Part shown: positions 46,677 to 56,400 of the stretch, one piece after another | How positions within the stretch are numbered: the first letter of the stretch is position 1 | How the letters are laid out: each line of letters opens with the position of its first letter | Assembly (NCBI RefSeq): GCF_041021895.1 | Contig: NZ_CP157428.1 | Location: forward strand, 186,001-250,000 | Length of the DNA: 64,000 nt | Origin: Acinetobacter sp. XH1741 | GTDB lineage: Bacteria > Pseudomonadota > Gammaproteobacteria > Pseudomonadales > Moraxellaceae | Direction: 5' to 3' | The notes under the pieces: generated by a model | What the model was told of the DNA's origin: nothing | The model's input: the letters and a program-made list of their open reading frames with translations, nothing else | Databases searched by the model: none | Position numbers and translations under genes: made by a program

Positions 46677-49600
46677 TTATGAATGCTCAGCTTTTTCAGC
46701 CTTACTTTCATTCATCCATCGATAAATCACTGGCAATAGAACCAAAGTTAATATCGTAGATGAAATAATGCCACCAATGACGACTGTTGCCAAAGGCCGT
46801 TGTACTTCTGCACCCGTTCCTGTTGCCAAAGCCATTGGAATAAAACCAAGTGAAGCTACGAATGCTGTCATTAATACTGGACGTAATCGTAATACTGCTC
46901 CTTTCCAAGTTGCCGCATGAACATCTAAAGTTGCTCTCAGCTCTTTAATGAACGTGAGCATGACCAAACCATTCAATACAGCAACACCCGATAAAGCGAT
47001 AAACCCAACCCCAGCAGACATAGAAAGCGGAATATCTCTCAACCATAGAGCCACTAATCCACCAGATAAAGCGAAAGGAACTCCACTAAATACCAGTAAG
47101 CTGTCTTTAAAATTACTAAATACAGCCATGAGCAACACAAATATCATGATAAGCGCCATAGGTACGACGATTTGCATTCTTGCGGTAGCAGAAGCAAGAT
47201 TCTCAAATTGACCTCCATAACCTAACCAATAACCGCTAGGCAGCTTTTGCTGTGCCAATTTGCTTTGCATCTCTTGTACAAAAGACCCAAGATCACGATC
47301 ACGCACATTTGCCGTCACAATGACACGACGCTTGCCATTTTCACGGCTTACTTGAGCAAGACCCAAAATATTCTCAACCTTAGCGACGTCTTGTAACTGA
47401 ATCAGACCACCGTTTGGTAGGCGAATCGGCAATTGTGCTAGCTGCTGCGGTGTACGCATGTTTTCCTGCAAACGAATCACAAAATCGAAACGTCTATCAC
47501 CCTGTAAAATTTGCCCTACACTCTGTCCACCAATACTGGCAGCGACAATATCCTGAATCGATTTGACTGATAATCCGTACTGGGCTGCCAATGCATGATC
47601 AACATCGACATTAAGTAGTGGTAAACCATCGGTCTGTTCAACTTTGACTTCACTGGCACCTGAAATGCTACGTAGCTGTTGGGCTATTTTTTCCGCTTCC
47701 TGATTGAGGACTTGCATATCGTCCCCAAACACTTTAACCCCGATATCACTGCGTACACCTGAAATAAGCTCATTAAAACGTAGTTCAATCGGTTGTGAAA
47801 ATTCACTGTTATTACCAGGAATCTGGTTCACGAACTGCAGCATTCTGGCACGTAGTTCATCTATCGTTTCTTTAGGGTTTGGCCATTGATCGTGTGGTTT
47901 TAATAAAACAATACCATCGGAAATATTCGGAGGCATGACATCTGTAGCAACCTCGGCCGTTCCTGTTCTTGCAAAAATGGCTTTAATTTCGGGAAAAGCT
48001 TTCAATAACTGCTTTTCGACGTTTTCTTGAATTCTAAGTGATTCCTCTATACCAGTACTCGGTGCGCGCATGAGTTGCAGTGCAAAATCACCCTCACTGA
48101 GTTGAGGTGCGAACTCACTCCCTACTCTTGTGGCAATAGCACTTGTAAGAATTAAAATACTGACCGCTGCTGTGACCACAACATATCGAAAGGCATAAGC
48201 TTTATCGAGTAAGCCTGCATAGGTTTTTTTCAAAGTCATCATCCAGCGACTTTCTTTTTCCTTCACTTCACCTGTAATAAACAGAGCTACTGCTGCCGGT
48301 ACAAAGGTTACAGATAAAATAATTGCTCCCAATAACGCTAGAACAACGGTCATTGCCATAGGATGGAACATTTTTGCTTCTACGCCTGCTAAAGCAAAAA
48401 TTGGCAAGTAAACGACCATAATAATGATCTGACCAAAAATTAATGGTCGTCGTGCCTGTTTCGCTGCGAGAAACACCTCTGTGAAGCGCTCTGAGCGTGT
48501 TAATAAGCGACCTTTTAAATGCTGCGCTTCAGCTAAACGCCGAATACAGTTTTCAACAATAACAACCGCACCATCGACGATGATCCCGAAGTCCAAAGCA
48601 CCCAAACTCATCAGGTTGGCACTGATTTTCTGTTCTGCCATACCCGTTAAGGTAAAAAGCATTGCCAAGGGAATAATACATGCAGTGATTAACGCGGCAC
48701 GAAAGTTCCCCAAAAAAATGAAGAGAATAACGATGACTAAAATCGCCCCTTCAATCAAATTTTTGGCTACTGTTTTAATCGCTTTATCTACAAGGTTACT
48801 ACGATCATAAACTGTTTCAATTACAACGCCCTGAGGGAGGGATCTTTGAATTTCCTGAACTTTCTGATCAATCGCCTTGGCAATGGTTTTACTATTTTCA
48901 CCCATCATCATCATGGCGATACCTAAAACAGTTTCCTGACCATTATAGGTAGCACCGCCAGTACGCAAGTCATGACCAATCGATACCGATGCCACATCGG
49001 CAACCCGTATAGGTAAACCGTTTTTCGTGGCAACCGTAACGTTCTGAATATCTTGTATAGATGTCAACATGCCCGGTACACGAACTGTGAGTTGCTGGCC
49101 GTTCTCTTCAATAAATCCCGCACCGCGATTTTCATTATTATTTTGAAGCGCATCTTGTAAATCGGTCAGTGGAATCTGCAACTGCTGTAACCGCGTCAGA
49201 TCTGGCGAAACCACATAGGTTTTGTTGTATCCACCAATACTATTAACCTCAGCCACTCCTTGTACACGTTGTAACTGGGGCCGAATAATCCAGTCTTGAA
49301 TTTCACGCAGGTCCATCGCGCTATAGGCTGAACCATCTGCCTTTTTAGCATTTGGCTCTGCTTTTACGACCCATTGATAAATCTCACCGAGTCCAGTTGA
49401 AATTGGAGACATTTGCGGATCAATGCTACCCGGTAAAGCACTCTTAGCTTCTTGTAAACGCTGGTTAATTAACTGTCTTGCCCAGTAAATATCAGTGCCA
49501 TCTTTAAAGATAATAGTGACCTGAGAAAGACCATATCTGGAAATTGAACGAGTCTGTTCCAGATTTGGAATACCTGACATGGCATTTTCAATCGGGTAAG

Positions 49601-49835
49601 TAATTCTTTGTTCAACTTCCGGTGCTGTAAAGCCACTGGCCTGACTATTGATTTGTACCTGTACATTGGTGATATCCGGTACGGCATCAATTGAAAGTTT
49701 CTGGTAGCTATAAATTCCAACACCAATCCAAGCAATAACAAACATCATGACCCAAATGGCGTTGTTAATTGAAAACTGAATGATCCGATCAAACAAACCT
49801 TCAGCCTTGGGCAAATCAGGTTTATTAATGTCCAT
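46677..49835 (-). CDS. czcA: Heavy-metal RND efflux pump, CzcA type
   Basis: A 1052-residue inner-membrane RND transporter with twelve helices and two large periplasmic loops. The signature GALDFGIIVDGAVVIVEN (helix 4) has the DFG and VD residues of zinc/cobalt/cadmium pumps (HME1 type). Other landmarks are DAVPDITNVQVQI near the N-terminus and FSQPIELRFNEL. It drives metal export across both membranes with CzcB and CzcC. The ATG at 49835 follows GGGGAGG and overlaps the czcB stop by 11 bp; an in-frame start at 49856 would precede that ribosome binding site. Confidence 0.95.
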   Translation of the reverse strand: MDINKPDLPKAEGLFDRIIQFSINNAIWVMMFVIAWIGVGIYSYQKLSIDAVPDITNVQVQINSQASGFTAPEVEQRITYPIENAMSGIPNLEQTRSISRYGLSQVTIIFKDGTDIYWARQLINQRLQEAKSALPGSIDPQMSPISTGLGEIYQWVVKAEPNAKKADGSAYSAMDLREIQDWIIRPQLQRVQGVAEVNSIGGYNKTYVVSPDLTRLQQLQIPLTDLQDALQNNNENRGAGFIEENGQQLTVRVPGMLTSIQDIQNVTVATKNGLPIRVADVASVSIGHDLRTGGATYNGQETVLGIAMMMMGENSKTIAKAIDQKVQEIQRSLPQGVVIETVYDRSNLVDKAIKTVAKNLIEGAILVIVILFIFLGNFRAALITACIIPLAMLFTLTGMAEQKISANLMSLGALDFGIIVDGAVVIVENCIRRLAEAQHLKGRLLTRSERFTEVFLAAKQARRPLIFGQIIIMVVYLPIFALAGVEAKMFHPMAMTVVLALLGAIILSVTFVPAAVALFITGEVKEKESRWMMTLKKTYAGLLDKAYAFRYVVVTAAVSILILTSAIATRVGSEFAPQLSEGDFALQLMRAPSTGIEESLRIQENVEKQLLKAFPEIKAIFARTGTAEVATDVMPPNISDGIVLLKPHDQWPNPKETIDELRARMLQFVNQIPGNNSEFSQPIELRFNELISGVRSDIGVKVFGDDMQVLNQEAEKIAQQLRSISGASEVKVEQTDGLPLLNVDVDHALAAQYGLSVKSIQDIVAASIGGQSVGQILQGDRRFDFVIRLQENMRTPQQLAQLPIRLPNGGLIQLQDVAKVENILGLAQVSRENGKRRVIVTANVRDRDLGSFVQEMQSKLAQQKLPSGYWLGYGGQFENLASATARMQIVVPMALIMIFVLLMAVFSNFKDSLLVFSGVPFALSGGLVALWLRDIPLSMSAGVGFIALSGVAVLNGLVMLTFIKELRATLDVHAATWKGAVLRLRPVLMTAFVASLGFIPMALATGTGAEVQRPLATVVIGGIISSTILTLVLLPVIYRWMNESKAEKAEHS

Positions 49836-51033
49836 GCTCAGCCTCCCCTTTTTCAAGTTCAGACTTAAGCAAGAAACTACCTTGGGTCACATATTGCTGC
49901 TTTTCAGTAATTCCGGATTTAACTTCTACCCATTTTGCATCTGAAGAATAATTACCTAACTCGACTACAACAGGAGCGAAATGAATTTTGTCTTTCTCCT
50001 GTTTGGTAACAAAGACCACATTCTTTCCATCAATCTGTTGTACCGCTGCCTTATTAACCCGTAATACAGTCGCTGCATTATTCTGTTTAAGTAACACATT
50101 GACCATTAAGTTAGGACGTAATTCTTTTGAAGGTGTCAGTACCTTGGCACGAACTTGCAAACGACCAGTTTGGCTATCTGCTTCCGAAATTAAACTTTGC
50201 ACCTGTGCTTTAAAAATATTGTTGGTTTGCAGGGATTTAAATTCAATTTCCTGATTAGGCTGAATATTGGTATTTGTACTTGGTAATACAAACTCAACCC
50301 ATAGTTGATCTAGGCGATCAATAACAAATAACTGTTTATCAGGACCGATTTGCTCACCAATGACAATATCCTTACTACTGATTACACCGCTTAAAGGTGC
50401 TGTTAAAACATATCGTCCTTTACTTGAGCGAGTCGCTCCCAATGCACTTAAACGGCTATTTGCAGCCTGCACCTGAATTTGCGCCTGACGATAAGCATTG
50501 TAAGCTTTCTGATAATCTTGACGTGCTGAAACACCTTGTTCCCACAATTGTTTTTCACGCTGATAATCTTGCTGAGCTAATGTCAGCGCCTCTTGCGCCA
50601 TACTTAAGTTAGCTTGCTGATCGACCAAATCCGGTACAAATAAAGTCGCAAGTGCTTGCCCCTTTTCAACTTGCTGTCCCAGTGCGACATTTACGCTGTC
50701 TACTCGTGCAGAAAACGTTGAAGAGACGTGGGCTTGCTGGTCTGTATTTACGACAAGTTTGGCAGGATAAGAAAGGTTCTGCTCAACTTCTCCACGTCCT
50801 ACTTGTTCTAACTTCACGCCATATTCAACCAGTTGCTTGGAAGTGAGGTTTAAACTTCCTTCCTCTTTTTCAGAATCACTATGACCAGCTTCACCTTCTG
50901 CATGTCCTTCTTTACTTTCCTCAGTATTGGCCTGTTTTTTCCCAGAGAAAAATAACCAAGTACTTAAAGCAAGACAGATAATTAGCAATAAAAGAGCAAT
51001 AAGCCATTGGTTTTTCATTTTTTTAACTGACAT
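49825..51033 (-). CDS. czcB: Periplasmic membrane-fusion subunit, CzcB type
   Basis: A 402-residue adaptor: N-terminal membrane anchor (about 9-29), a Glu/His-rich stretch (about 35-60, KEGHAEGEAGHSDSEKEEG) likely to bind metal, then a barrel-sandwich (lipoyl) hybrid, a helical hairpin (about 125-200) and a beta-barrel. It bridges CzcA and CzcC. The C-terminus ends EAEHGH. The start overlaps the czcC stop by one base, indicating translational coupling. Confidence 0.93.
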   Translation of the reverse strand: MSVKKMKNQWLIALLLLIICLALSTWLFFSGKKQANTEESKEGHAEGEAGHSDSEKEEGSLNLTSKQLVEYGVKLEQVGRGEVEQNLSYPAKLVVNTDQQAHVSSTFSARVDSVNVALGQQVEKGQALATLFVPDLVDQQANLSMAQEALTLAQQDYQREKQLWEQGVSARQDYQKAYNAYRQAQIQVQAANSRLSALGATRSSKGRYVLTAPLSGVISSKDIVIGEQIGPDKQLFVIDRLDQLWVEFVLPSTNTNIQPNQEIEFKSLQTNNIFKAQVQSLISEADSQTGRLQVRAKVLTPSKELRPNLMVNVLLKQNNAATVLRVNKAAVQQIDGKNVVFVTKQEKDKIHFAPVVVELGNYSSDAKWVEVKSGITEKQQYVTQGSFLLKSELEKGEAEHGH

Positions 51034-52442
51034 TACTCTGCCCCTCCAACTGTCGGCAACTTATAGGTGTCTTGCCATAAATTTTGATTAATTTGATTTA
51101 ATGCATCTCCAGACATCACCATATTTGGATCGATTCCGAGAGCTAAACTTTCCGCCTCAATAGCTTTTTGCCAAGCAGACTTAAGGAGTTGAACTTTTTT
51201 CAAACGTTGTTCTTGTAATTGAAGGGTAGATTGCTGGACATCAGTAATTGCAAATTTACCAACTTTAAAACCAAGCAACATTTTCTCCTGTACCGTTTCT
51301 GATAAAGGAATCTGTTGCTCATTCATCAAGTTATATTGTTGCTTTAAACCAGCCAACTCGTACTGTAAAGTACGAATAGAATTCAGACTTTGCTTTTTAT
51401 AAAAGCTTTGCTGCTGGTCAATCAAATCAAGTTTGGTCTGAGCAACTTTTAAGGCATATTGCTGGCGATTAAAAATGTTTAAAGGAACTGCAATACCGAC
51501 TCGAATCTGATTTTCAGTACTATTTGTTTCTGCGGTTTTACTACGAACCACGCCCATATTTACGGTAGGTGCAGGTCGATTTTTTGCCTTTAAATAATTC
51601 ATTTCAGAATTTTGTTGGATGGCTTGAAGTCGCATAGCCTGTTCCAACAAATTTTGTTTTAAGTATTGATCGATATCACTTTCATTTTTTAAAGGCCACG
51701 CACTTTTTATATCTGGACGCAACGTGAAGTTATCTTCCGTCTCACCCCATAAGTTCGCCAGTTTTCTTTTGGCACTACTCAGAGATAATTCAACTTCCTG
51801 ATATAAACGTTGATTTTCAACATGCGTCATTAAAGTTCGATCTAAATCAACCTGAGCAATACTGCCCGCCTGAAAACGTAAACGGGTCGCATCAAGAAGG
51901 TTTTTACTCGTTCTTAACTGAGCTTTAGCGACCTCATGCTCAAGCTCTAAAATTGATACTTGTGACCATAAATATTTGACTGCCAGCTTCAGTTGAGCCT
52001 CATATAAAACCTGATTTAACTCAACTTGATTTTGCTGAACACTTGCCAGTTTTTTTGCTGTGGAGCGTACACCAAATATATCTAGCTTTTGCGAGATCCC
52101 AAGTTCTAGCTCCTGATCTTTTCCAGATTTAAAACCAGTTTGCTGTACGGAAACCGTAGGATTTTCCCATAGCTGGCTCTGTTTGATATTGCTCTTTGCA
52201 ATATCTTGCTGAGCTTGCCAAATTCCGGTTTGAGCCTGAAACTGCTTGACCTGCTCTAACACTTGATCAAATGTTAAAACATTCTGTACCTGCTGCGATT
52301 GAGTATTCTTCACAAGATTTTGATTTGAACTGGCCGCAGTTGTCACGGCACTAGTTGAAAGTGCAACTGCAACAACTAATGACTTAAGCAGCCAAGATGT
52401 GTTCAGACTAACGGAACGTTTTTCGTATAAAACAATAGACAT
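51033..52442 (-). CDS. czcC: Outer-membrane efflux channel, CzcC/TolC type
   Basis: A 469-residue outer-membrane factor. A signal peptide (about 16-37, WLLKSLVVAVALSTSAVTTA) precedes the duplicated OEP helical repeats: NIKQSQLWENPTVSVQQTG at about 90-108 and KAKNRPAPTVNMGVVRSKT at about 289-307 mark the two beta-strand insertions. It forms the trimeric exit duct of the Czc pump. It is 57 bp downstream of the CzcI-like gene. Confidence 0.92.
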   Translation of the reverse strand: MSIVLYEKRSVSLNTSWLLKSLVVAVALSTSAVTTAASSNQNLVKNTQSQQVQNVLTFDQVLEQVKQFQAQTGIWQAQQDIAKSNIKQSQLWENPTVSVQQTGFKSGKDQELELGISQKLDIFGVRSTAKKLASVQQNQVELNQVLYEAQLKLAVKYLWSQVSILELEHEVAKAQLRTSKNLLDATRLRFQAGSIAQVDLDRTLMTHVENQRLYQEVELSLSSAKRKLANLWGETEDNFTLRPDIKSAWPLKNESDIDQYLKQNLLEQAMRLQAIQQNSEMNYLKAKNRPAPTVNMGVVRSKTAETNSTENQIRVGIAVPLNIFNRQQYALKVAQTKLDLIDQQQSFYKKQSLNSIRTLQYELAGLKQQYNLMNEQQIPLSETVQEKMLLGFKVGKFAITDVQQSTLQLQEQRLKKVQLLKSAWQKAIEAESLALGIDPNMVMSGDALNQINQNLWQDTYKLPTVGGAE

Positions 52443-52499
52443 AAATTAACCCTATGAAATAAATAATATTTCTGGTGGGCTAATTTTCGGCTACCCCAC

Positions 52500-52925
52500 C
52501 TATAGCAGGGTTAAAACAGGAGGTGGGTCTTGTTTAGAGATATGCGGGGACTTATAAGAATTGGACCAATAATATTGTTGTTTTGGCTCAGATGACTGAA
52601 TTAACGGCGAAACAATTTTTTCTTGCGCTTCAACCATCACCACATGAAAACATGAAGGTAGATGGTCATGATGATCAGACAAACTTAAGGGAGCTTTATG
52701 AATAGTCCCCACAACCTCTGTCTTTTCAGTATGGTTATGCTGTGAAACTTCATAATTCAATGCTGCATGATGACCAAAATGATGTAAGGCTTTTTCCTGA
52801 TTTTCATGCGCGCAAAAAGCTGCTGCTACATTCCATAAACTTTGGAATATAAGCAAACAGAATAAGACGGACATAAAAATTGCAGAACGTGGCAACAGTA
52901 CACCATGACAGTTAAGAATTTGCAC
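52500..52925 (-). CDS. CzcI-like His-rich exported protein
   Basis: A 141-residue protein with a hydrophobic export signal (about 17-36), then WNVAAAFCAHENQEKALHHF with the C and His cluster (HHFGHHA) of the CzcI family encoded at the head of czc operons. CzcI is a periplasmic, metal-binding modulator of unclear mechanism. A second cysteine is in HLPSCFHVV. The track start is a GTG; a later ATG (52874) is inside the signal and less likely. It is the first gene of czcI-czcC-czcB-czcA. Confidence 0.72.
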   Translation of the reverse strand: MQILNCHGVLLPRSAIFMSVLFCLLIFQSLWNVAAAFCAHENQEKALHHFGHHAALNYEVSQHNHTEKTEVVGTIHKAPLSLSDHHDHLPSCFHVVMVEAQEKIVSPLIQSSEPKQQYYWSNSYKSPHISKQDPPPVLTLL

Positions 52926-53053
52926 GAAGCAACTATAGCAGGCGAACTACATGTAATAAAATTACAAAACATTGATTTATTGGTTTCGTTCTTTTCACTT
53001 AAAGCTAAGCCATTTTTTCTTTTCACAAAAATAATTTTTTAAGAGTAATGCTC

Positions 53054-53746
53054 ATGTATAAAACGCTGACCACTTGCATATTAGTCACTTGTCTTGGCTT
53101 AAGTGGATGTGCGACGTCTATGTTATCGACAGCCCTTCCCAATGAGACGACTGAGGTCAAAACAACCATTTTAAAAACAGATCAAATTATTTCCCTTGGG
53201 CAAGCAGTTAAAAACCAGCAAGAACAAGGTGTTGTATTTTTAGGTCAAGACTTTAATTATTTAATGACCGAAGGGAGTTCAGAATTTTTAAATATTATTA
53301 ATAATGTTCCAGTGAACCAAAGGACTCTGCTTATTTCATCTCCTTTAATTCTTGAGATGGATGACTCCACCCATTTTCACGGAGAACTTAAATTTCGATA
53401 CAACACCCCAACCTCAAAGCTGACCGATTCACAACAAGAAAATTTAAAAAACTTAGGTTTTAAAAATCATCTCATGGTCATGGAAAACCAAACACAGCTT
53501 TTATATCCTTACGCCATAATTCGTTTTAAGGGTCAAATTTACCAAACTAGCAGTACTCTAAAAGCCCAACAAATGCTGCCTACCCCTTATCCAATCGCCC
53601 TACAGCAAAAAGATGAAATAAAAAAGAAGCATCCGTTTAAACGTGTAACCCGTATGGCACTCTACCCTTTGGCAATGGCATTTGATGTGGTGACAGTAGC
53701 TCCCTCACTCATTTGGGCAGATTTACATGGTGACTTTACTAAATAA
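53054..53746 (+). CDS. Lipoprotein of unknown function (230 aa)
   Basis: I do not recognise this family. The 230-residue protein has a signal peptide with lipobox GLSGC (lipidated cysteine near residue 18), a mixed alpha/beta domain with GVVFLGQDFNYLMTEG and LLISSPLILEMDDSTHFHGE (a strand pair and an acidic/His cluster), and a hydrophobic segment near the C-terminus (MALYPLAMAFDVVTVAPSLIW). The second ATG at 53054 is chosen because AAGAG stands 8 bp before it; the ATG at 53048 leaves only 2 bp. It is divergent from the czc operon. Confidence 0.72.
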   Translation: MYKTLTTCILVTCLGLSGCATSMLSTALPNETTEVKTTILKTDQIISLGQAVKNQQEQGVVFLGQDFNYLMTEGSSEFLNIINNVPVNQRTLLISSPLILEMDDSTHFHGELKFRYNTPTSKLTDSQQENLKNLGFKNHLMVMENQTQLLYPYAIIRFKGQIYQTSSTLKAQQMLPTPYPIALQQKDEIKKKHPFKRVTRMALYPLAMAFDVVTVAPSLIWADLHGDFTK

Positions 53747-53769
53747 AAAGATTTTTTCTTAAAATAGAC

Positions 53770-53796
53770 AGCCAGCTCTTACGCTGGCTTTGTTTA
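53770..53796 (+). terminator. Terminator after the lipoprotein gene
   Basis: AGCCAGC (53770-53776) and GCTGGCT (53783-53789), followed by a T-rich tract. The rest of the 340-bp gap to the Sel1 gene is AT-rich; it must carry that gene's promoter, but I could not place it. Confidence 0.7.
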
Positions 53797-54086
53797 AGAA
53801 TATTTTTTTGTTTGATCTTTATAAATTTTCTGAAATTTTTTACCTTAAATAAAAAGCTATTTTTTTCATTTCAAAAGCTCAAGTTTTCCTAAAGCAGGCC
53901 ATTATTCTTATAGAAATTTCGCTAATCGTAAAAACACATGTAACTTTTATGTAAGCTAAAACCTCATCATTTTTCATCCAATTGCGCTATATCACATTTA
54001 CAAAATAAAACATAAGATTTCAATATAAGGGACTAGCTTAAAAGTGTGAGTCAATTCAATCAAATTGAGGAACAAGGGAGACTATC

Positions 54087-54470
54087 ATGAACATGAAATC
54101 AATTAAGCATGGACTTAATCACTTGTTTGCTTTTGAAAACTTAACCGCCGATATGCATTCGCAGGCAGTTGATGAAATTGAACAGGGTTTACGCTTTGAG
54201 GAGTTGGCAGAGCAAGATCATGAACGCATGCAAAACTGGTTAGATGTAACTCCTAATGATCGAAATGCCATGTGGTGTTACTTAAGAGCAGCTTTACGCG
54301 GCAGCTCTGATGCTTCTTTTAAACTTGGTATTGGCTATTTAAATGGTCAATTTGGATTAGATAAAAACTATCGTGAAGCTGAAAAATGGCTACAAAAAGC
54401 AGCAAGTCAGGGTCATCCCGATGCTGAACGTTGCCTACAAGAAGCCTTTAGCAAACTCGCATTCTCATAA
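54087..54470 (+). CDS. Sel1-repeat protein (127 aa)
   Basis: A 127-residue helical protein. Residues about 73-120 hold a Sel1-type repeat: SSDASFKLGIGYLNGQFGLD and NYREAEKWLQKAASQGHPDA match the alanine/glycine pattern of the family; a degenerate preceding repeat covers about 50-72. There is no signal peptide. Sel1 repeats mediate protein-protein contacts; the partner is unknown. The start follows GGGAGACTATC. It is a single-gene unit. Confidence 0.8.
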   Translation: MNMKSIKHGLNHLFAFENLTADMHSQAVDEIEQGLRFEELAEQDHERMQNWLDVTPNDRNAMWCYLRAALRGSSDASFKLGIGYLNGQFGLDKNYREAEKWLQKAASQGHPDAERCLQEAFSKLAFS

Positions 54471-54477
54471 AAAGATT

Positions 54478-54505
54478 AAAAAAACCAGCCCTGAGGCTGG
54501 TTTTT
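54478..54505. terminator. Bidirectional terminator between the Sel1 gene and ettA
   Basis: AAAACCAGCC and GGCTGGTTTT around a CTGA loop with T runs on both strands, between the convergent stop codons. Confidence 0.9.
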
Positions 54506-54518
54506 AAATTAACAGTAA

Positions 54519-56180
54519 TTAACCGCTAATTTTTTTGTATTTAGTACGCTTTTGAACAGCATCTTCACCTAAACGTGACTGACGATATGCTTCGTATTCT
54601 GCATAGTTACCTGTGTAGAATTCTGGCTGTTCATTTTCAAATGACAAGATGTGTGTCGCAATACGGTCAAGGAACCAACGGTCATGCGATACCACCATTA
54701 CCGTACCTGGGAATACAAGAATTGCATCCTCAAGCGCACGTAACGTTTCAATATCCAAGTCGTTTGATGGCTCATCCAGTAAGATAACGTTTGCGCCTTG
54801 CTGTAAAATTTTCGCAAGTTGTAAACGGTTACGCTCACCACCAGACAATTCACCTACGCGTTTTTGCTGATCTTGACCTTTGAAGTTAAAGCGACCGATA
54901 TAAGCACGTGAAGCAATTTCATAATCGCCCACTTTCAAGATATCTAAACCGCCAGATACTTCTTCCCAAACAGTTTTGTTATTGTCTAGGGTGTCACGAA
55001 TCTGACCAACGTAAGCCACTTTAACTGACTCACCTAAAGTCACAGTACCTGTATCAGGTTGCTGTTCGCCAGTCATCATACGGAATAAAGTCGTTTTACC
55101 CGCACCGTTTGGACCAACGATACCCACAATTGCTGTTGGAGGTACAGTAAACGATAAATTTTCGTACAATACGCGGCCGTCAAATGATTTGCTGATCCCT
55201 TCAACTTCCACAACTTTATTACCCAAACGAGGGCCAGGTGGAATGTAGATTTCAGACGTTTCATTACGTTGTTGGAATTCTTTAGAGTTAAGCTCTTCAA
55301 AACGTTCCATACGCGCTTTGTTTTTCTTTTGCTGACCTTTCGCATTTGAACGAACCCATTCAAGTTCTTTTTTCAATGCTTTAGCAAAAGATTCTTCTTG
55401 TTTCTGCTCTTGTTCTAAACGAGCATTTTTTTGCTCTAACCAAGAAGAATAGTTACCTTGGTAAGGAATACCATGTCCACGGTCAAGCTCCAAGATCCAC
55501 TCGGCAACGTTATCCAAGAAATAACGGTCATGCGTAATCGCAACGATTGTGCCCGGGAAATCTTTCAAGAAACGCTCTAACCAAGATACAGACTCTGCAT
55601 CCAAATGGTTCGTCGGTTCGTCAAGAAGCAACATGTCCGGTTTAGAAAGCAATAAACGGCAAAGCGCTACACGGCGGCGTTCACCACCAGAAAGCTTAGT
55701 TACATCTGCATCCCAAGCTGGAAGGTTCAAGGCATCTGCCGCGATTTCAAGCTGGTTGTTTAGGTTGTGCGCATCCCAAGCATGGATAATTGATTCTAAT
55801 TTTTCCTGCTCTTTTGCAAGCGCATCAAAATCTGCATCTGGGTCTGCATATTCTGCAAATACTTGATCAAGACGTTCTAAAGCATCTAAAGCTTCACGTA
55901 CGCCATCTTCAACGTTACCGCGAACGTCTTTAGTCGGATCAAGTGGCGGCTCTTGCTCTAAATAGCCGATTTTAATTCCAGGTTGTGCACGAGCTTCACC
56001 AGAGAAATCTTTATCTACGCCAGCCATAATACGAAGCAAGGTAGATTTACCCGCACCGTTCAAACCGAGAACACCAATTTTGGCTCCCGGGAAAAATGAT
56101 AAAGAGATGTCTTTTAAGATTTCGCGCTTTGGCGGAACCATTTTAGACACTCGGTTCATCGTATAAATATATTGGGCCAC
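54519..56180 (-). CDS. ettA: Energy-dependent translational throttle ABC-F protein
   Basis: A 553-residue soluble ABC-F protein with two ATPase domains: Walker A GLNGAGKST and GPNGAGKTT, signature LSGGE in each, and the interdomain linker (about 240-320) that reaches the ribosomal E site. EttA senses the ADP/ATP ratio and restrains initiation complexes. The start is the GTG at 56180 preceded by GAGGAG; it reads MAQYIYTMNRVSKMVPPKRE, closely matching E. coli EttA. An upstream ATG at 56216 would add 12 residues and include the ribosome binding site. Confidence 0.95.
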   Translation of the reverse strand: MAQYIYTMNRVSKMVPPKREILKDISLSFFPGAKIGVLGLNGAGKSTLLRIMAGVDKDFSGEARAQPGIKIGYLEQEPPLDPTKDVRGNVEDGVREALDALERLDQVFAEYADPDADFDALAKEQEKLESIIHAWDAHNLNNQLEIAADALNLPAWDADVTKLSGGERRRVALCRLLLSKPDMLLLDEPTNHLDAESVSWLERFLKDFPGTIVAITHDRYFLDNVAEWILELDRGHGIPYQGNYSSWLEQKNARLEQEQKQEESFAKALKKELEWVRSNAKGQQKKNKARMERFEELNSKEFQQRNETSEIYIPPGPRLGNKVVEVEGISKSFDGRVLYENLSFTVPPTAIVGIVGPNGAGKTTLFRMMTGEQQPDTGTVTLGESVKVAYVGQIRDTLDNNKTVWEEVSGGLDILKVGDYEIASRAYIGRFNFKGQDQQKRVGELSGGERNRLQLAKILQQGANVILLDEPSNDLDIETLRALEDAILVFPGTVMVVSHDRWFLDRIATHILSFENEQPEFYTGNYAEYEAYRQSRLGEDAVQKRTKYKKISG

Positions 56181-56327
56181 GCAGGACTCCTCAATTGAAA
56201 AACCAACAGATCGCAATGAGCGAAAAATAGTAGCTATTATATGCTGAACGCGGCAAAAAAATAAGGCGTGATTGAGTTTAATCGGTTTTTATGACTGATA
56301 AATGTCGTCAAAATTGTTTCCTGATAT

Positions 56328-56360
56328 AAAAAATGCATGACCTTGAATCATGCATTTTTT
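56328..56360 (-). terminator. Terminator after poxB
   Basis: A perfect stem AAAAAATGCATGA (56328-56340) and TCATGCATTTTTT (56348-56360) with a 7-nt loop, between the poxB stop and the ettA start on the same strand. Confidence 0.9.
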
Positions 56361-56400
56361 CTTTATATCGATGCTTGAGGATCAACCCTTTTCAGTAGAT

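Noticed and set aside
49469..49741. Minus-strand ORF within czcA in another frame
   Set aside because: It is wholly inside czcA, with no start signals and no domain likeness.
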